From Pseudeuparius sepicola (lineage: Eukaryota > Arthropoda > Insecta > Coleoptera > Anthribidae): a DNA stretch of 64,000 nt. Shown here one piece after another: positions 53,831 through 63,896 of this stretch; position 1 is the first letter of the stretch; each line of letters starts with the position of its first letter. The translations under genes and the position numbers were made by a program. The notes under the pieces are model-generated. The model did not search any database, was not told the origin of the DNA, and saw nothing but the letters and a program-made list of their open reading frames with translations. The stretch spans positions 3,968,001-4,032,000 of the forward strand of contig OY987307.1 of NCBI GenBank assembly GCA_963920635.1, read 5' to 3'.

Positions 53831-54090
53831 TAAAATAAAAGAATTGTTATTCGTACGCATTTAAAAAAATAGTCGAAAATGATAGTTATATTGACAATTA
53901 TATTCTGCATACCTTACTGGTAAGTAATTTATTAATGTGTCTCATTTTACTTGGATGTCCATGACAGCCAAACAAACTATTTTCAAAATGTCAATGGCAT
54001 GTACTTTAGTACTTTAGTGGCAAACTATAAATGATAAATCTTGGTCAAATAATACGCGGTAACAAAATGGTAAACTTCTATATTCGACTT

Positions 54091-54764
54091 ACCCAATAAA
54101 ATCAGGCCAATTGCAATGGGACTAAGCTTGTACTAGATTACGAAATTACGCTGTATTAGCTTAGCTAACCCGGTTGTGTATTTAAGTATTGACTAGTGCC
54201 CTAAACGTAAACTTAAATGTACTTTGAATAGTTCCGTTTCCTTCTCTAAAACTATCACTACTTTTATTTATAGCATTACTGAAGAACTCCCAGTTCCGGT
54301 AAGAGCCAATATAAATGAAGTATAGCGAATAATATGGGACGACATACCAGTCTCCCTCTTATCCTTAGATGCCTGGGTGTACACTATGAGGTGTAGGTAC
54401 TATCGAAACAGAATGGTTGTAGTGACCAGGCAAGCGCCTAAAGCCATAATATTAAATTCACAATATTCCTACAGTATCCTAGACAAGGCCCCACATTCCA
54501 CATTCCTAAAACTTAAAACTATCCGCTCCTATGAAGCTTGGCCAGGCCACATGTGCCAAGGTTAAACGCGAGATTTCAGGAAAACATCAGGCCACCTGCG
54601 CGGCGCAGCGAAAATCAGATCTCCTAGCTGAAGCCCCCTATGAGAAATGATATAAAAGGGGATCCGAATGCACGAATCTCCAGTCTTCATCCAGACAGCA
54701 ATTGCCGCTGAAAGCTCTGCCCGAAAGTTAGTTAATCTGTTGCTGCAGAAAAACCTGCAAAGAT
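54091..54764 (+). promoter_or_regulatory. TATA promoter module, copy 1
   Basis: TATAAAAG at 54651-54658 with an initiator-like TCTTCATCC 30 bases downstream and a first exon ending AAGAT before a GTAAGT donor at 54765. The module from about 54091 is repeated at 63448-63835, lacking 54260-54510. It probably drives the spliced gene that follows. Confidence 0.55.
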
Positions 54765-55624
54765 GTAAGTTTTTTTTAGTTTAATTTCTCATTTGATTCT
54801 CATTGAACCCATTTACTTGTAGCCAATTCGGAGTGCCGACGAGACGGTCAACGCTGTGGCGTCAATTTGCCCCGAACCTGCAAGTTTGCATTAATCAGTA
54901 TTTTCCCATATAATGTTTCCCTTTCATAGCTGCCTAATCTCGACTCAAGCGTGTTGGGTCTGCTGGAGGAGCCATTCATCGCAGGGCTCACCAACCAGCA
55001 ACTCTGCGACATGGCTCTTGACGATTATGGTTCCGATTTTGACGTTGGACGTCTTCCAACATCACCGGCAGCATCGCCAAAGGTAAGCTAACATTTATAA
55101 AATTCGCTATTTTCAAATAAGGTTTCTTCCTCAAGATAGATAATCAAAGCCGGTATGGGAGCTCCAGGGCTTCATCGCGGTCGTCATCACGCAAGAGGTT
55201 AAGCGACGAGGCAGACGATGAAATGGTAGCGAAGCGGCCCTCCCAGAAGTCGCAGACAACGCGTGGGGGAAAGAATTTGTCCATGTTAGATGAAAAGGGG
55301 AGATTTGGAGTGAACGAGCAGCCCAAAAGTGTGAGTGAAGTCTTCATGAATATGAGAGAGTTGGCAGATGGGGGCATTTCAAATGCCAATGAAAAAAAGA
55401 GAAGATTTGAATGTGTCATGAACCGAATGCAAAGAGAATGGGATGAATGTGAGAGTAGAATGTTAAAAATAAAAACTATTTATAACAGTGCGAAAGAAGG
55501 ACGTGACTCGTGTACGAATGAAGTTGAAAAACTGGAACGTATGGAAAAAATCTCCCCTAAAGTTATATATTTAGTTATACGTATATTTATAGATAAGTTT
55601 CATTTTATTATTTTAACCAATTAG
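54765..55624 (+). CDS. Unrecognised spliced gene downstream of the TATA module
   Basis: Exon candidates: about 54823-54891 (QFGVPTRRSTLWRQFAPNLQ), 54930-55082 (LDSSVLGLLEEPFIAGLTNQ; ALDDYGSDFDVGRLPTSPAA), and 55136-55624 (SRASSRSSSRKRLSDEADDE; KRRFECVMNRMQREWDECES). All are joined in phase 0 with acceptors ending TAG, TAG and AAG and donors GTTTGC (weak) and GTAAGC. The product of about 230 aa would be Ser/Arg-rich and basic in the middle with a charged helical C-terminus, perhaps nuclear. The initiating ATG is unresolved: ATG at 54763 overlaps the donor. No family recognised. Confidence 0.45.
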
Positions 55625-55929
55625 ATGTAAGTGTGTCTATACAGGGTGTAACTTTGATAAGTACAGAAATTTTAAGGGCAGGTCGGGAAAAATGCGCTTG
55701 TTACGCCTATGCAATTAAAATTTTTCTAAAGTGCATATTAACGTCAGAAATAATTTTTTTAAAAACGCTATTAAAACCCCCTTTTCCGACACCACAGCCA
55801 GGGACCTTGACCTTGCCGGGACCAGCTGGAACTGAGGCCGCTTCCCGCGGATCCCCCCCAATTCCGCCGTGCAGCGTTGTCAGACGTACAGCTCTTTCAC
55901 AGTATTTCAGGAATAGCCTTTCAACTAAT

Positions 55930-56360
55930 TTTTGAACAAATCTTTAATGGTTCTTTTAGCGAATAGAATGCAAAAAACTACCTTTCGGATGCCTGCATGA
56001 TTTTCCTTGCGGGTGTCGTACTTCTTTCTTATGTTATCCAAAAATCCTCTCGAAAATCACAAGAAGCACTACCTAGGTAACTAGTTGCCAGTCGAATCGC
56101 TTTTTCCGATGCTTTTTCGCAGTATTTGAAGAATATTGACGCAACCATGTATCATTGGGTGTATGTGGAGATTAAATAAATAAATAAATAATTTTTGGAC
56201 AACTCCTTAATGGTTCTTTTAGCGAATAGCTCGACGAATAGCATGAAAAAGCCTACCTTTGAGATGCATCGATTATTTTTACAATTTTCTTGTGTTTAGA
56301 TACTATCCAAAAATCTTCACAAAATCACATATAGCACTAAGTACCTACCCAACTAGTGGC
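55930..56360. repeat. Diverged direct repeat inside the mariner element
   Basis: TTAATGGTTCTTTTAGCGAA at about 55945 recurs at 56209; similar CTACCTTT, ATCCAAAAATC and GCACTA-CCTA blocks follow at the same spacing in both. Unit about 265 bp, including (AAAT)n-like TAAATAAATAAATAA. Confidence 0.6.
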
Positions 56361-56739
56361 ACTCTTTTTATACGATGGTCTGCATTTCTTAACGGAAATA
56401 TTAAAAAATCACTTGTTATTTCACTGCAAATTCGTAGCGGCAATTGCAACAGGTTTGGACATCACTGCTGGTTCAAAAAATGACGAACGGGTCTGGAAAA
56501 ATGTACAGAAGCAGGTTCACTTCCGACGACAGTTCGTAAAACAAAGCAAAGCAACAGAACACTATCGGTTAGCACGACGCGACGTTTGCATACGCGTCCC
56601 GGTTTTGGAAACAGAATTATTATACCACAGAATAGCCACACGTAAGGCATTCTGTATAATAATAAATTGCTTGTTGAAGCTGGCGCTCCCAAAAATTACA
56701 GGCGGACGCGGATCGATATCAATCAGCTGTTAAATCCCA

Positions 56740-57407
56740 TAATAATCGGACGGACGATCTTCGACTAGCGCGTCGGCTACGGCGCGGCGGTACGGTGACG
56801 GAGACGGCCTGCGTGCGCACAAGCTTTCTCCCATACCATCCAATACCACTATTCGGTGTTGCCGTTTATGCCGACATGTCCCCAAACTGACTTAAAGTCC
56901 CTTAAATCCGATTTTTGATTTTCGCGGATTTATACGGGGTTTCATTCGTTATAAGTTCATCTACTATCTCGTATAATTATTACGCACAAAAACGGGTAAA
57001 TCCATGTAAAAATCCACTACACAATTAAATTTATACGGAATTAAATTACTAAATCAGGTAAATTTTCAGCACACTTGGCAACATAGTAGCGCCGCCCCGA
57101 GAGAAGTAGGGGCCGCGAGCCGCGATTGGCTAATATGGCGCACAAGTTATGAATGGTGGGAATCACCTGTGGTGTCGATGTTTGAAGTGGGTAGCCGGCG
57201 CCCCGCACCCGCGCCCCTCGCCCCGCTGTGCTGAAATTTAGTAGATCGGCCACGCGGCGTGGAATTGGAGCAAAATCGAGTGAATCCGTGAATTTATTCG
57301 TAATTATTGCGCGATTCGGCCCGGCGTCGTTCTCGTGGTGTGCAAAAAGCGACGCAAAAAGTGTTTTAAGTTTTTAGTGTTGTGGTAGGTGATAATAGTG
57401 ATAAAAG
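56740..57407 (+). promoter_or_regulatory. GC-rich upstream region of the mariner transposase
   Basis: Alternating GC-rich blocks (GCGCGGCGGTACGGTGACGG near 56778; GGCGCCCCGCACCCGCGCCC near 57198) contrast with the AT-rich surroundings. Likely a TATA-less promoter; the transposase ATG lies at 57408. No splice leader needed. Confidence 0.35.
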
Positions 57408-58484
57408 ATGGCATTTTATTCCAATGCAGAAATGGTAGATATGATGAGAGCATATTTTTTGTCAGGAGAGGTAGCAATGGCCGCACAAAAAATGTATCGT
57501 GAAGAATTTCCACAAAGGAATACTCCGAATGCGCGAAGTTTTGTTAGAATTGTCCAAAGGTTAAGAGATTTTGGAAACTTTGGACACCAAAGGCAAGATA
57601 TTGGCCGTGAGCAAACCGCCCGAGTAAGAGAGTTAGAACCTCAAATTTTAGATGCAATTGAAGAAACTCCTGGAACGAGTACAAGAAGATTGGCCGCTAG
57701 ATTCAACATTTCGCACATGACTGTTTTTCGCACATTGAAAGTTCAAGGTTTACATCCTTATCACGTGCAAAAAGTGCAAGCTCTCAAGGAGGAAGATTTG
57801 CCAAGAAGAGTAGCGTTTTGTGAATGGTACAGGCAAAAGAGCACTGAAAATGATAATTTTGGGAAACATGTCTTATGGACAGATGAGGCCGCCTTTACCC
57901 GAGAGGGAATTTTTAATGTGCACAATACTCATGTCTGGGCAGATGAAAATCCGCATGAAGTACGGGAAAGCCATTTTCAAGAAAGATTTTCTTTAAATGT
58001 GTGGGCAGGAATTGTTAATGACAATCTTGTTGGACCACATATTTTTGAAGGGCGGCTAAACGGAGCTATGTGCTTGGACTTTCTGAGGAATAATTTGGAA
58101 AATTTTTTGGACGATTTGCCATTAGATTTGATCAGAAATTTGTGGATACAGCACGATGGTGCCCCGCCCCACCGGGCAAGAATAGTACGAGAATGGCTAG
58201 ATAATAATTTTCACGATCAATGGATCGGTCAAGGAGGGCCTGTTGCCTGGCCACCGAGGTCACCGGACTTAAATCCATGTGATTTTTTCTTGTGGGGTCA
58301 CATGAAACAAATCGTTTACTCCACTCCTGCAAATACATTAGAAGAGCTACGAGCTCGTGTAGAAGCCGCTGCAAATGATATAAAAAATAGCCACGATACA
58401 TTAGACAAAATAAAAGAATCTATGCAGCGAAGAGTTGAGGCTTGTATCAGGAATGGAGGACGACATTTCGAACAACTTCTGTGA
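57408..58484 (+). CDS. Mariner-type DD41D transposase, intact
   Basis: 358 residues from ATG 57408. An N-terminal helix-turn-helix (DUF4817-like: AEMVDMMRAYFLSGEVAMAA; NTPNARSFVRIVQRL) and a second HTH (TSTRRLAARFNISHMTVFRT) precede the catalytic Asp residues in WTDEAAF (159), QHDGAPPH (250) and PDLNPCDFFLWG (292), i.e. 41 residues between second and third. No stop or frameshift. In family terms a TA-targeting cut-and-paste transposase. Related pseudogenes lie at 30151-31472 and 43404-48470, and a fragment at 62399. Confidence 0.92.
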   Translation: MAFYSNAEMVDMMRAYFLSGEVAMAAQKMYREEFPQRNTPNARSFVRIVQRLRDFGNFGHQRQDIGREQTARVRELEPQILDAIEETPGTSTRRLAARFNISHMTVFRTLKVQGLHPYHVQKVQALKEEDLPRRVAFCEWYRQKSTENDNFGKHVLWTDEAAFTREGIFNVHNTHVWADENPHEVRESHFQERFSLNVWAGIVNDNLVGPHIFEGRLNGAMCLDFLRNNLENFLDDLPLDLIRNLWIQHDGAPPHRARIVREWLDNNFHDQWIGQGGPVAWPPRSPDLNPCDFFLWGHMKQIVYSTPANTLEELRARVEAAANDIKNSHDTLDKIKESMQRRVEACIRNGGRHFEQLL

Positions 58485-59641
58485 AAAGACATTGATTAAA
58501 TTCTATGGAAAAAGCTCGGGAAAAAGTTAGGTAGGTACCTACGTCGCGTCGTTAGTGAGAAGTGGTGAGCTGTGTAGTGAACTTAATATTGTGAAAAGTG
58601 AAACAAGTTGTAGTTAAGTGGTAAATGTGATTATTACTAAGTTACCTACGATGAGTGCTTCTGTGCTAGGTGAGTTTGATATTATTTTCGGTAATTATTT
58701 AGCATAGTGCGCCCCCCCCCCCAATTTTCTTGAAATTTTGGCTACCCTCAGTTTTCGAAGTCCTTGAACACGAATCGCTTGCCTTGGTTTTTGGTGCTAG
58801 GGCGTAGTTTCCGAGAAAATGAATTTGAATTTTCAACTTTGTGAAAATGTGAAAACTCATTTTCTCGGAAACTACTCCCGAGCACCAAAAGCTAAGGTCA
58901 GATTCGTGTTCAGGGAACTCAGGAAATGGGGGTAGCCAAAATTTCAAGAAAATCAGCGGGTGCCTGCACTAAATAATTACCAATTTTTCTTTACGCGGGA
59001 TGATAGGGCTACAGGCGAACACCCGCTAAAAAAAGTAACGCGCCGCTGCTCTACCCCATGGGTGGTGTGGAAATTTGCATATTTTTACAGATAATTTGTA
59101 TTTTAAAACGATACTTTATTCAGTTGATTGTTGATCAGAAATTTATTGTCCCAAGGTGTCCCAAGAGATGGCTAATTATTATGATAAAAAATTGCGGCCT
59201 GAAAATCAGTTGTAAAGTAGATAGGATAGGTACTCCACAAAAGACTTGTCAAATAATTATGAGCGTGAAAGCAGCAACGAGTTTTGTAGCAATGACTTCT
59301 CCGGGCGGCGCTCGGATACATTTCTGCTGCCTAGGTACTTAAAATATCGGTAAAGTGATAAAAAGTGACGTGTTTGTTAAATTATTGTATGCGTGCGTGA
59401 AGAAGCAATAAATAACGCGTGAAGAAGCAATAAAAAACGTGGAAACCTACCAACAGGAATTTTCAAAGGTAGCTAGGTACCTAATTCTGCAAGCAGATTT
59501 ATTCCACTCTGACATGCGGCAACGTCGCGGTATTGCCCCTCCTAATCTAATGTTATTCCCCTCCATCTCCTAGGAAGAGGTTAGACCTCCCCTCTAAGCG
59601 CTTCTAGTGACGATCCAGCGGCGTGCATTGAGCACGGATAA
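58485..59641. other. 3' region of the mariner element, no gene
   Basis: Contains an imperfect inverted repeat around 58735-58950 (AAAATTTTGGCTACCC-like and GGGTAGCCAAAATTTC) and a C9 run near 58711. Short ORFs have no family features. Confidence 0.4.
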
Positions 59642-59850
59642 AGATTGATTTGCCCCATTTTCTAAACATCGAGTAAAAAAATTTTTTTTTTCATTTTTCG
59701 GTTTTATGAACGTCCCCGATTACGTGGTTAAAATTTCTGTACCTATCAAAGATACACCCTGTATATATATATTTAATATAAAACATAAATATATTTCTCT
59801 TGTTTCAATTCCACACATTAAATACCTAACAAAAACATTATGTGCCTTTA

Positions 59851-60197
59851 ATTTTCAAGAATGTTTCTTAAGCATAGAAACCAAGATAATTGGTCTGGGA
59901 TGAGAGCGCCGAGTTAAACACTATGTATACCATAGAACTATCTGAAAATACCATAAAGAAAAAACTATTTTTATAATCAATAAATAAATAGCGAATAATT
60001 CTATAACACAGCCATAAAGTAAATTTTCAAGAATGCTTCTTAAGCATAGAAAACAAGATAATTAGTCTGGAATGAGAGCGCTGAGTTAAACACTCTGCAT
60101 ACCATAGAACTCTCTGAAAATACCATAAAGAAAAAAATATTTTTATAATAAATTTGTAAATACCGAATAATTTTGTATAACACAACCATAAAGTGGC
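59851..60197. repeat. Tandem duplication of about 171 bp
   Basis: AATTTTCAAGAATGTTTCTT at 59851 recurs with few changes at 60022; both units end ACC/GCCATAAAGT. Two adjacent copies, roughly 90% alike by eye. Confidence 0.8.
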
Positions 60198-60505
60198 CAA
60201 AAAATAAGCTATAGTCAACCCAAGACCGCATGACCGCTTCCAGCCCGAAGCGCCGGTTATTCTACCTGACTGTCTGGACTGTACCCTCGAGCGGTAACGC
60301 CCGACTAGACTGTACCCTCGATGGGTCGCGTACCGCTTTTCCTTAGACGGGCCGCGTGCCACTGGACCACCCGCGCCGCGGCTTTCTCGACGTCCAGCGC
60401 GGCGCCTACTTTCCCCGACGCCCACCCACATTGCATACCCCAAGTAGGCGACCCCGATGCGCTACCTGAATAAGAAAGGGTAGAAGTTTTAAAGAAACCC
60501 CTTTG

Positions 60506-60581
60506 GAAATACGGCCATGGCTAAGAGGCAAGCGCCTTTTGCTGTGAGTTAGGTGTCCCGGGTTCGATCCCCGGGTATTTC
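60506..60581 (+). tRNA. tRNA-like sequence (pseudogene or SINE head)
   Basis: A 76-base stretch has a perfect 7-bp acceptor stem (GAAATAC with GTATTTC) and a perfect T-arm (CCGGG TTCGATC CCCGG), which includes the pol III B box GGTTCGATCCC. An A-box-like TGGCTAAGAGGC is present but displaced by about five bases, and no convincing anticodon stem forms. More likely a tRNA-derived SINE or pseudogene than a working tRNA. Confidence 0.4.
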
Positions 60582-60599
60582 AGAGCACTGAAAACAACA

Positions 60600-61040
60600 C
60601 AAAATGGGGGGGGGGGCAAGTGGCTAAGTGGCAATTAAAGCAATTGGCAATATTTTTTTAAATAAGAAAATAAAAAAAAACTTTTTCAAAAAATGTTTTG
60701 CTTTTGGAAAAACGGATATTCGAGAAATTTGGAGGACCGACGGTAAAGACAATTGAGCAATTGTCCAATTGGATATTATGTAGAATATTTTCTCACTATC
60801 CTTGGGGAATTCGCTAGGCAATTTTTTATGTTTTGTTGTTTAAAATGTCAGAATATTTGTGCCCGGACATGCAAATATTAGGATTATTAGGACACACAAA
60901 CAAATAATATTTTTTATTTTCACAATTTTGCATTTCTAAACTTTTTATTTAGTTCATACATAATAATCAAGCGTCTCAGCTCTTCGAGTGCCTCCATATA
61001 TCGCCGCAGTATCTCCTTTTCCTGGAATGAAATAAAAAAA
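60600..61040. other. Spacer, possible SINE tail
   Basis: G11 run near 60607 and AT-rich DNA; no gene. Minus-strand frame at 60920-61020 (EKEILRRYMEALEELRRLI) is unrecognised and may be the body of the adjacent minus-strand tRNA-like SINE. Confidence 0.3.
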
Positions 61041-61112
61041 GTCCTTGCCGCGAATCGAACGGGTTCCGTTCGTGTCCCGATCTCATCGCCGTGACCACTC
61101 GTCCAGCCGGAC
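61041..61112 (-). tRNA. Minus-strand tRNA-like sequence (SINE head)
   Basis: On the minus strand, 72 bases begin GTCCGGCTGGACGAGTGGTC (A-box-like) and contain CCCGTTCGATTCGCGG (B-box-like), ending AAGGAC, which pairs partly with GTCC. The acceptor stem has two mismatches. Best read as a decayed tRNA-derived SINE. Confidence 0.4.
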
Positions 61113-61309
61113 ATTTTCTAATCGCACCCTAGAAATGGCAAGGTTCCGTCTCGCCGACGTCATCCGTCGGAGCGCGCGCGCGCTTGCACCTCGAGGGACG
61201 CCTGTCAGGTAGCGTGAAAGGAGCCGGATCCGGGGGCCTGAAAGGCGGAGTCTTGTCCGTCTTGGAAAATGTCTTGGAAGGTCTTGAGATTTTGGAAAAA
61301 ATATATGAA

Positions 61310-61525
61310 AAAATATACAGGGTGTCGTTGAGTAAAATACAAACAAAAGTTAGGTAAAATGAGAAAAAAATGTATATAAGAAAAAGGATGAGAAATATAC
61401 AGAGTGACCAAAAGTTAGGTTATACAGAGTGGACAAAAGTTAGGTTAAATATGAGAAAATACAAAGTTAGGTAAAATATGAGAAAATACAGAGTGACCAA
61501 AAGTTAGGTTATACAGAGTGGACAG
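61310..61525. repeat. Short tandem repeat, unit around TACAGAGTG(G)ACAAAAGTTA
   Basis: The motif AAAAGTTAGGT(A/T) recurs at about 61346, 61409, 61437, 61460 (partial) and 61499, interspersed with TACAGAGTG and ATGAGAAAAT. The first unit begins ATACAGGGTGTC, like a mariner end. Confidence 0.65.
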
Positions 61526-61847
61526 ATATTAATAAGAAAAAATTAAATATGCCCTTGCGGCACCTGTACAGGGTCCGGGGGCCTGAGAGGATGCGATGTC
61601 TTAGAAAAAAAAATGTCTTGCAAAGAGTCCCTTAAAGGCGGAGAAAAAGTTGGAGGGCAGACAAATTGTCGACAGAAAACATTTCAACGGTTTTAGATGA
61701 AATGAATAATTGATGCAAAGTGCATGTTTTCACTGTTCGTTAAAAATAGAATGCAGTGCAAATGTCTCCGGAGACATTTGATAAATCCCACCAAATCAAA
61801 CACTGCAGAAAAGTCTTCATTTAGTTTCATTGTTCCTTTGCAACAAA
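61526..61847. other. Spacer, no gene seen
   Basis: A 20-base palindrome AAATGTCTCCGGAGACATTT at about 61759-61778 is the only structured feature noted. Otherwise presumed promoter region of the small spliced gene at 61848. Confidence 0.35.
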
Positions 61848-62168
61848 ATGGGTAAAGATTAATCGTCTAATCAAAGTTTTTTTATTACAGAATTTATAAC
61901 CTTTATTAAAGAAAGAGTCCAAACCTTACCAGTAAGTTATAAAATTAAAACTATACCATAATTTATGTGTATTTTGTAGCCGGATGGGCAGTATTGTATC
62001 ATGTACGGGAAAAAGGGAGATGCCCCATTTGGAAAGGAGGGAGCACCTCCCTTCATAGGAGAGCACGGAGAATTCTACGGTTTCTTTTATGTGGAAGGGA
62101 CCCTAGGGGTTCTTTGGGTGTTCCCCAAATGGTATAACAATAATTCTTGTTATTTAACTCTTGTATAA
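61848..62168 (+). CDS. Tiny three-exon gene with a 4-base first coding exon
   Basis: ATGG (61848-61851) ends at GTAAAG; exon 2 is 61891-61931 after TTTTATTACAG (EFITFIKERVQTLP); exon 3 starts at 61980 after TTTTGTAG and reads PDGQYCIMYGKKGDAPFGKE, then GEHGEFYGFFYVEGTLGVLW to TAA at 62166-62168. All junctions keep one frame, giving about 77 aa rich in Gly, Phe and Tyr. A further possible donor (ATG/GTATAA near 62130) and acceptor (TTGTTTCAG near 62186) would end it sooner. No family recognised and no signal peptide. Confidence 0.4.
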
Positions 62169-62398
62169 CCACTAAATTTGTTTCAGATTTCTGTGTGGCG
62201 AGGGTGCCGAATGATATAGTAAAAAAATGCTAAATTTTGCATGAACATGAAATTTGTTATTTTTTCTGATTTGGTCCAGAGTAAATAAAAATTAAACCTT
62301 TTTTTTATTTTCTCATTACTACGTCCATACAATCATTAAAAAAATCTCCTTTTCTTTTTCTAAAGTGAATCACTAAGACATATGTCTTTTTAAAAAGT
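62169..62398. other. Spacer, no gene seen
   Basis: AT-rich; no supported feature. Confidence 0.3.
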
Positions 62399-62525
62399 CC
62401 CAGGTCTCCAGACCTTTCCCCGTTAGATTTTTTCCTGCAACTCTTAACAACGTGACGGATCATTTTGATAAACAAACCATCACTTGTATTGAAAAAGAAG
62501 TGTCGTCACATAAATCATTAAATTT
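62399..62525 (+). pseudogene. Mariner-type transposase C-terminal fragment
   Basis: PRSPDLSPLDFFLQL matches the third-Asp motif of the DUF4817 mariner group (compare PRSPDLTPLDFFLWG at 48250). The remainder is frame-shifted. Only about 40 codons remain. Confidence 0.5.
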
Positions 62526-62629
62526 TGTCAGTTAATGTGATTTTATTTCTAGTTACTAGTTGTGTTTACACGTGACCATATACATAATTATAATTAAATA
62601 ATAATAATATACAAAATGAACATATTATT

Positions 62630-63058
62630 ATGAATGTGCTTGAAGATGGAAATGAGATAAATGAAAGTAATTCCCCTGTTACCTCAAATACTACCACTAC
62701 TTCCTCCAGAAAGCGATCTGCACCAGAGTTAGTACATATGAAAAATCAAATAGATGAAGCAGTTGATGTCTTAAAAACTATTTCGCAAATATCAAACGAT
62801 AACAACCTGACGACGTTGAATTATTTTGTCAACTTCGTGCCACAAGAAACTTTGATAAACAAGAAAGGGAAGATTATGCTCGAGATTGATGAAATATTTT
62901 ACAACAGAAGAAAGATATCTGATAATACCTCTAGATCTTCAACGCATACTTTTATTTCTGTGTCATCTCCGTCGCCAATTTCCGTTTCACAACCTCTTCT
63001 AGTTCGACGTCTTCTGAAAGATTATTCCTGGTACATACTCTTCAGAAGAAAGTTATGA
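62630..63058 (+). CDS. Possible MADF/BESS-type protein C-terminal region
   Basis: 142 codons from ATG 62630. Ser/Thr-rich start (ESNSPVTSNTTTTSSRKRSA), then MKNQIDEAVDVLKTISQISN, LNYFVNFVPQETLINKKGKI and MLEIDEIFYNRRK. The helix and final I-x-x-I-x-[FY] pattern resemble the C-terminal part of MADF/SANT partners of Harbinger transposases (compare 20041-20110). The DNA-binding half is missing, so it may be a fragment or a separate exon. Open frame throughout. Confidence 0.35.
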   Translation: MNVLEDGNEINESNSPVTSNTTTTSSRKRSAPELVHMKNQIDEAVDVLKTISQISNDNNLTTLNYFVNFVPQETLINKKGKIMLEIDEIFYNRRKISDNTSRSSTHTFISVSSPSPISVSQPLLVRRLLKDYSWYILFRRKL

Positions 63059-63447
63059 AACAGGTTTCCCTGCATCACAATCACGACCATCGGTAAAAAT
63101 TTTGTCAAATAATATAATTTAAAAAAAAACACATCCAGTCTGGATTCAAAGCAACCGGGATTTAGCGCGCTAAGTGAAAGAGCTAATCTAGCATCAGACA
63201 CTAAAGGCGTCTCATCTAAAAACTCAATCCCAATGTTGTCAGTAAACATCCTTCCACAAGTAGAGTGCGCTTTATTTTTGGAAAAACTGGCCTTCTTTAC
63301 ATACAAACAGCGACAGTGATTCGGATGATTTACCTATTTCCAGGTTTCTTCCAGCTGCTTCCATGTAGAAAACATCTACTTCAAAAAGTCATGGCACCGT
63401 CGTCTGCAACCGAGATTCAATCTTCACGCAAACTCTGATATAGCAGG
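63059..63447. other. Spacer, no gene seen
   Basis: No recognised feature between the MADF/BESS-like frame and the second TATA module. Confidence 0.3.
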
Positions 63448-63835
63448 TCTGATTATAAAATCAGGCCAATTGCAATGGGACTAAGCTTGTACTAGATTAA
63501 GAAATTACGCTGTATTAGCTTAGCTAACTCGGTTGTGTATTTAGGTATTGACTAGTGCCCTAAACGTAAACTTAAATGTACTTTGAATAGTTCCGTTTTC
63601 TTCTCTAAAACTATCACTTAAAACTATCCTCTCCTATGAAGCTTGGCCAGGCCACACGTGCCAAGGTTAAATGCGAGATTCCAGGAAAACATCAGGCCAC
63701 CTGCGCAGCGCAGCGAAAATCAGATCTCCTAGCTGAAGCCCCCTATGAGAAATGATATAAAAGGGGATCCGAATGCGCGAATCTCCAGTCTTCATCCAGA
63801 CAGCAATTGCCGCTGAAAGCTCTGGCCGAAAGTTT
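63448..63835 (+). promoter_or_regulatory. TATA promoter module, copy 2 (internally deleted)
   Basis: Collinear with 54106-54735: ATCAGGCCAATTGCAATGGG, CTTAGCTAACTCGGTTGTGT, then after a 250-bp deletion joined at AAAACTATC microhomology, CTATGAAGCTTGGCCAGGCC and TATAAAAGGGGATCC near 63758. The copy ends at GGCCGAAAGTTT, where copy 1 reads GCCCGAAAGTTA; integrase DNA follows after 60 bp. Confidence 0.6.
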
Positions 63836-63896
63836 GAGCCTTATTTTTGAGTTTCTGTGTTTGATTTGCCTTTTAATTCGAATTTTGGAATTATTT

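Larger units (their letters stand above)
55642..59761 (+). mobile_element. Mariner-type element with intact DD41D transposase
   Basis: The ends read CAGGGTGTAACTTTGATAAG and, inverted, CAGGGTGTATCTTTGATAGG, both continuing TACAGAAATTTTAA. TA flanks both (55640-55641; 59762-59763). At 4.1 kb it is unusually long for a mariner because of 1.75 kb of 5' DNA that includes a direct repeat (about 55930-56100 and 56195-56360) and a GC-rich block, and 1.2 kb of 3' DNA. Confidence 0.75.

Noticed and set aside
57041..57253. Minus-strand frame in the GC-rich mariner upstream region
   Set aside because: Long frames arise easily in GC-rich DNA and no motif is present.
60506..60581. Functional tRNA gene
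   Set aside because: The A box is displaced and no sound anticodon stem forms despite perfect acceptor and T stems.
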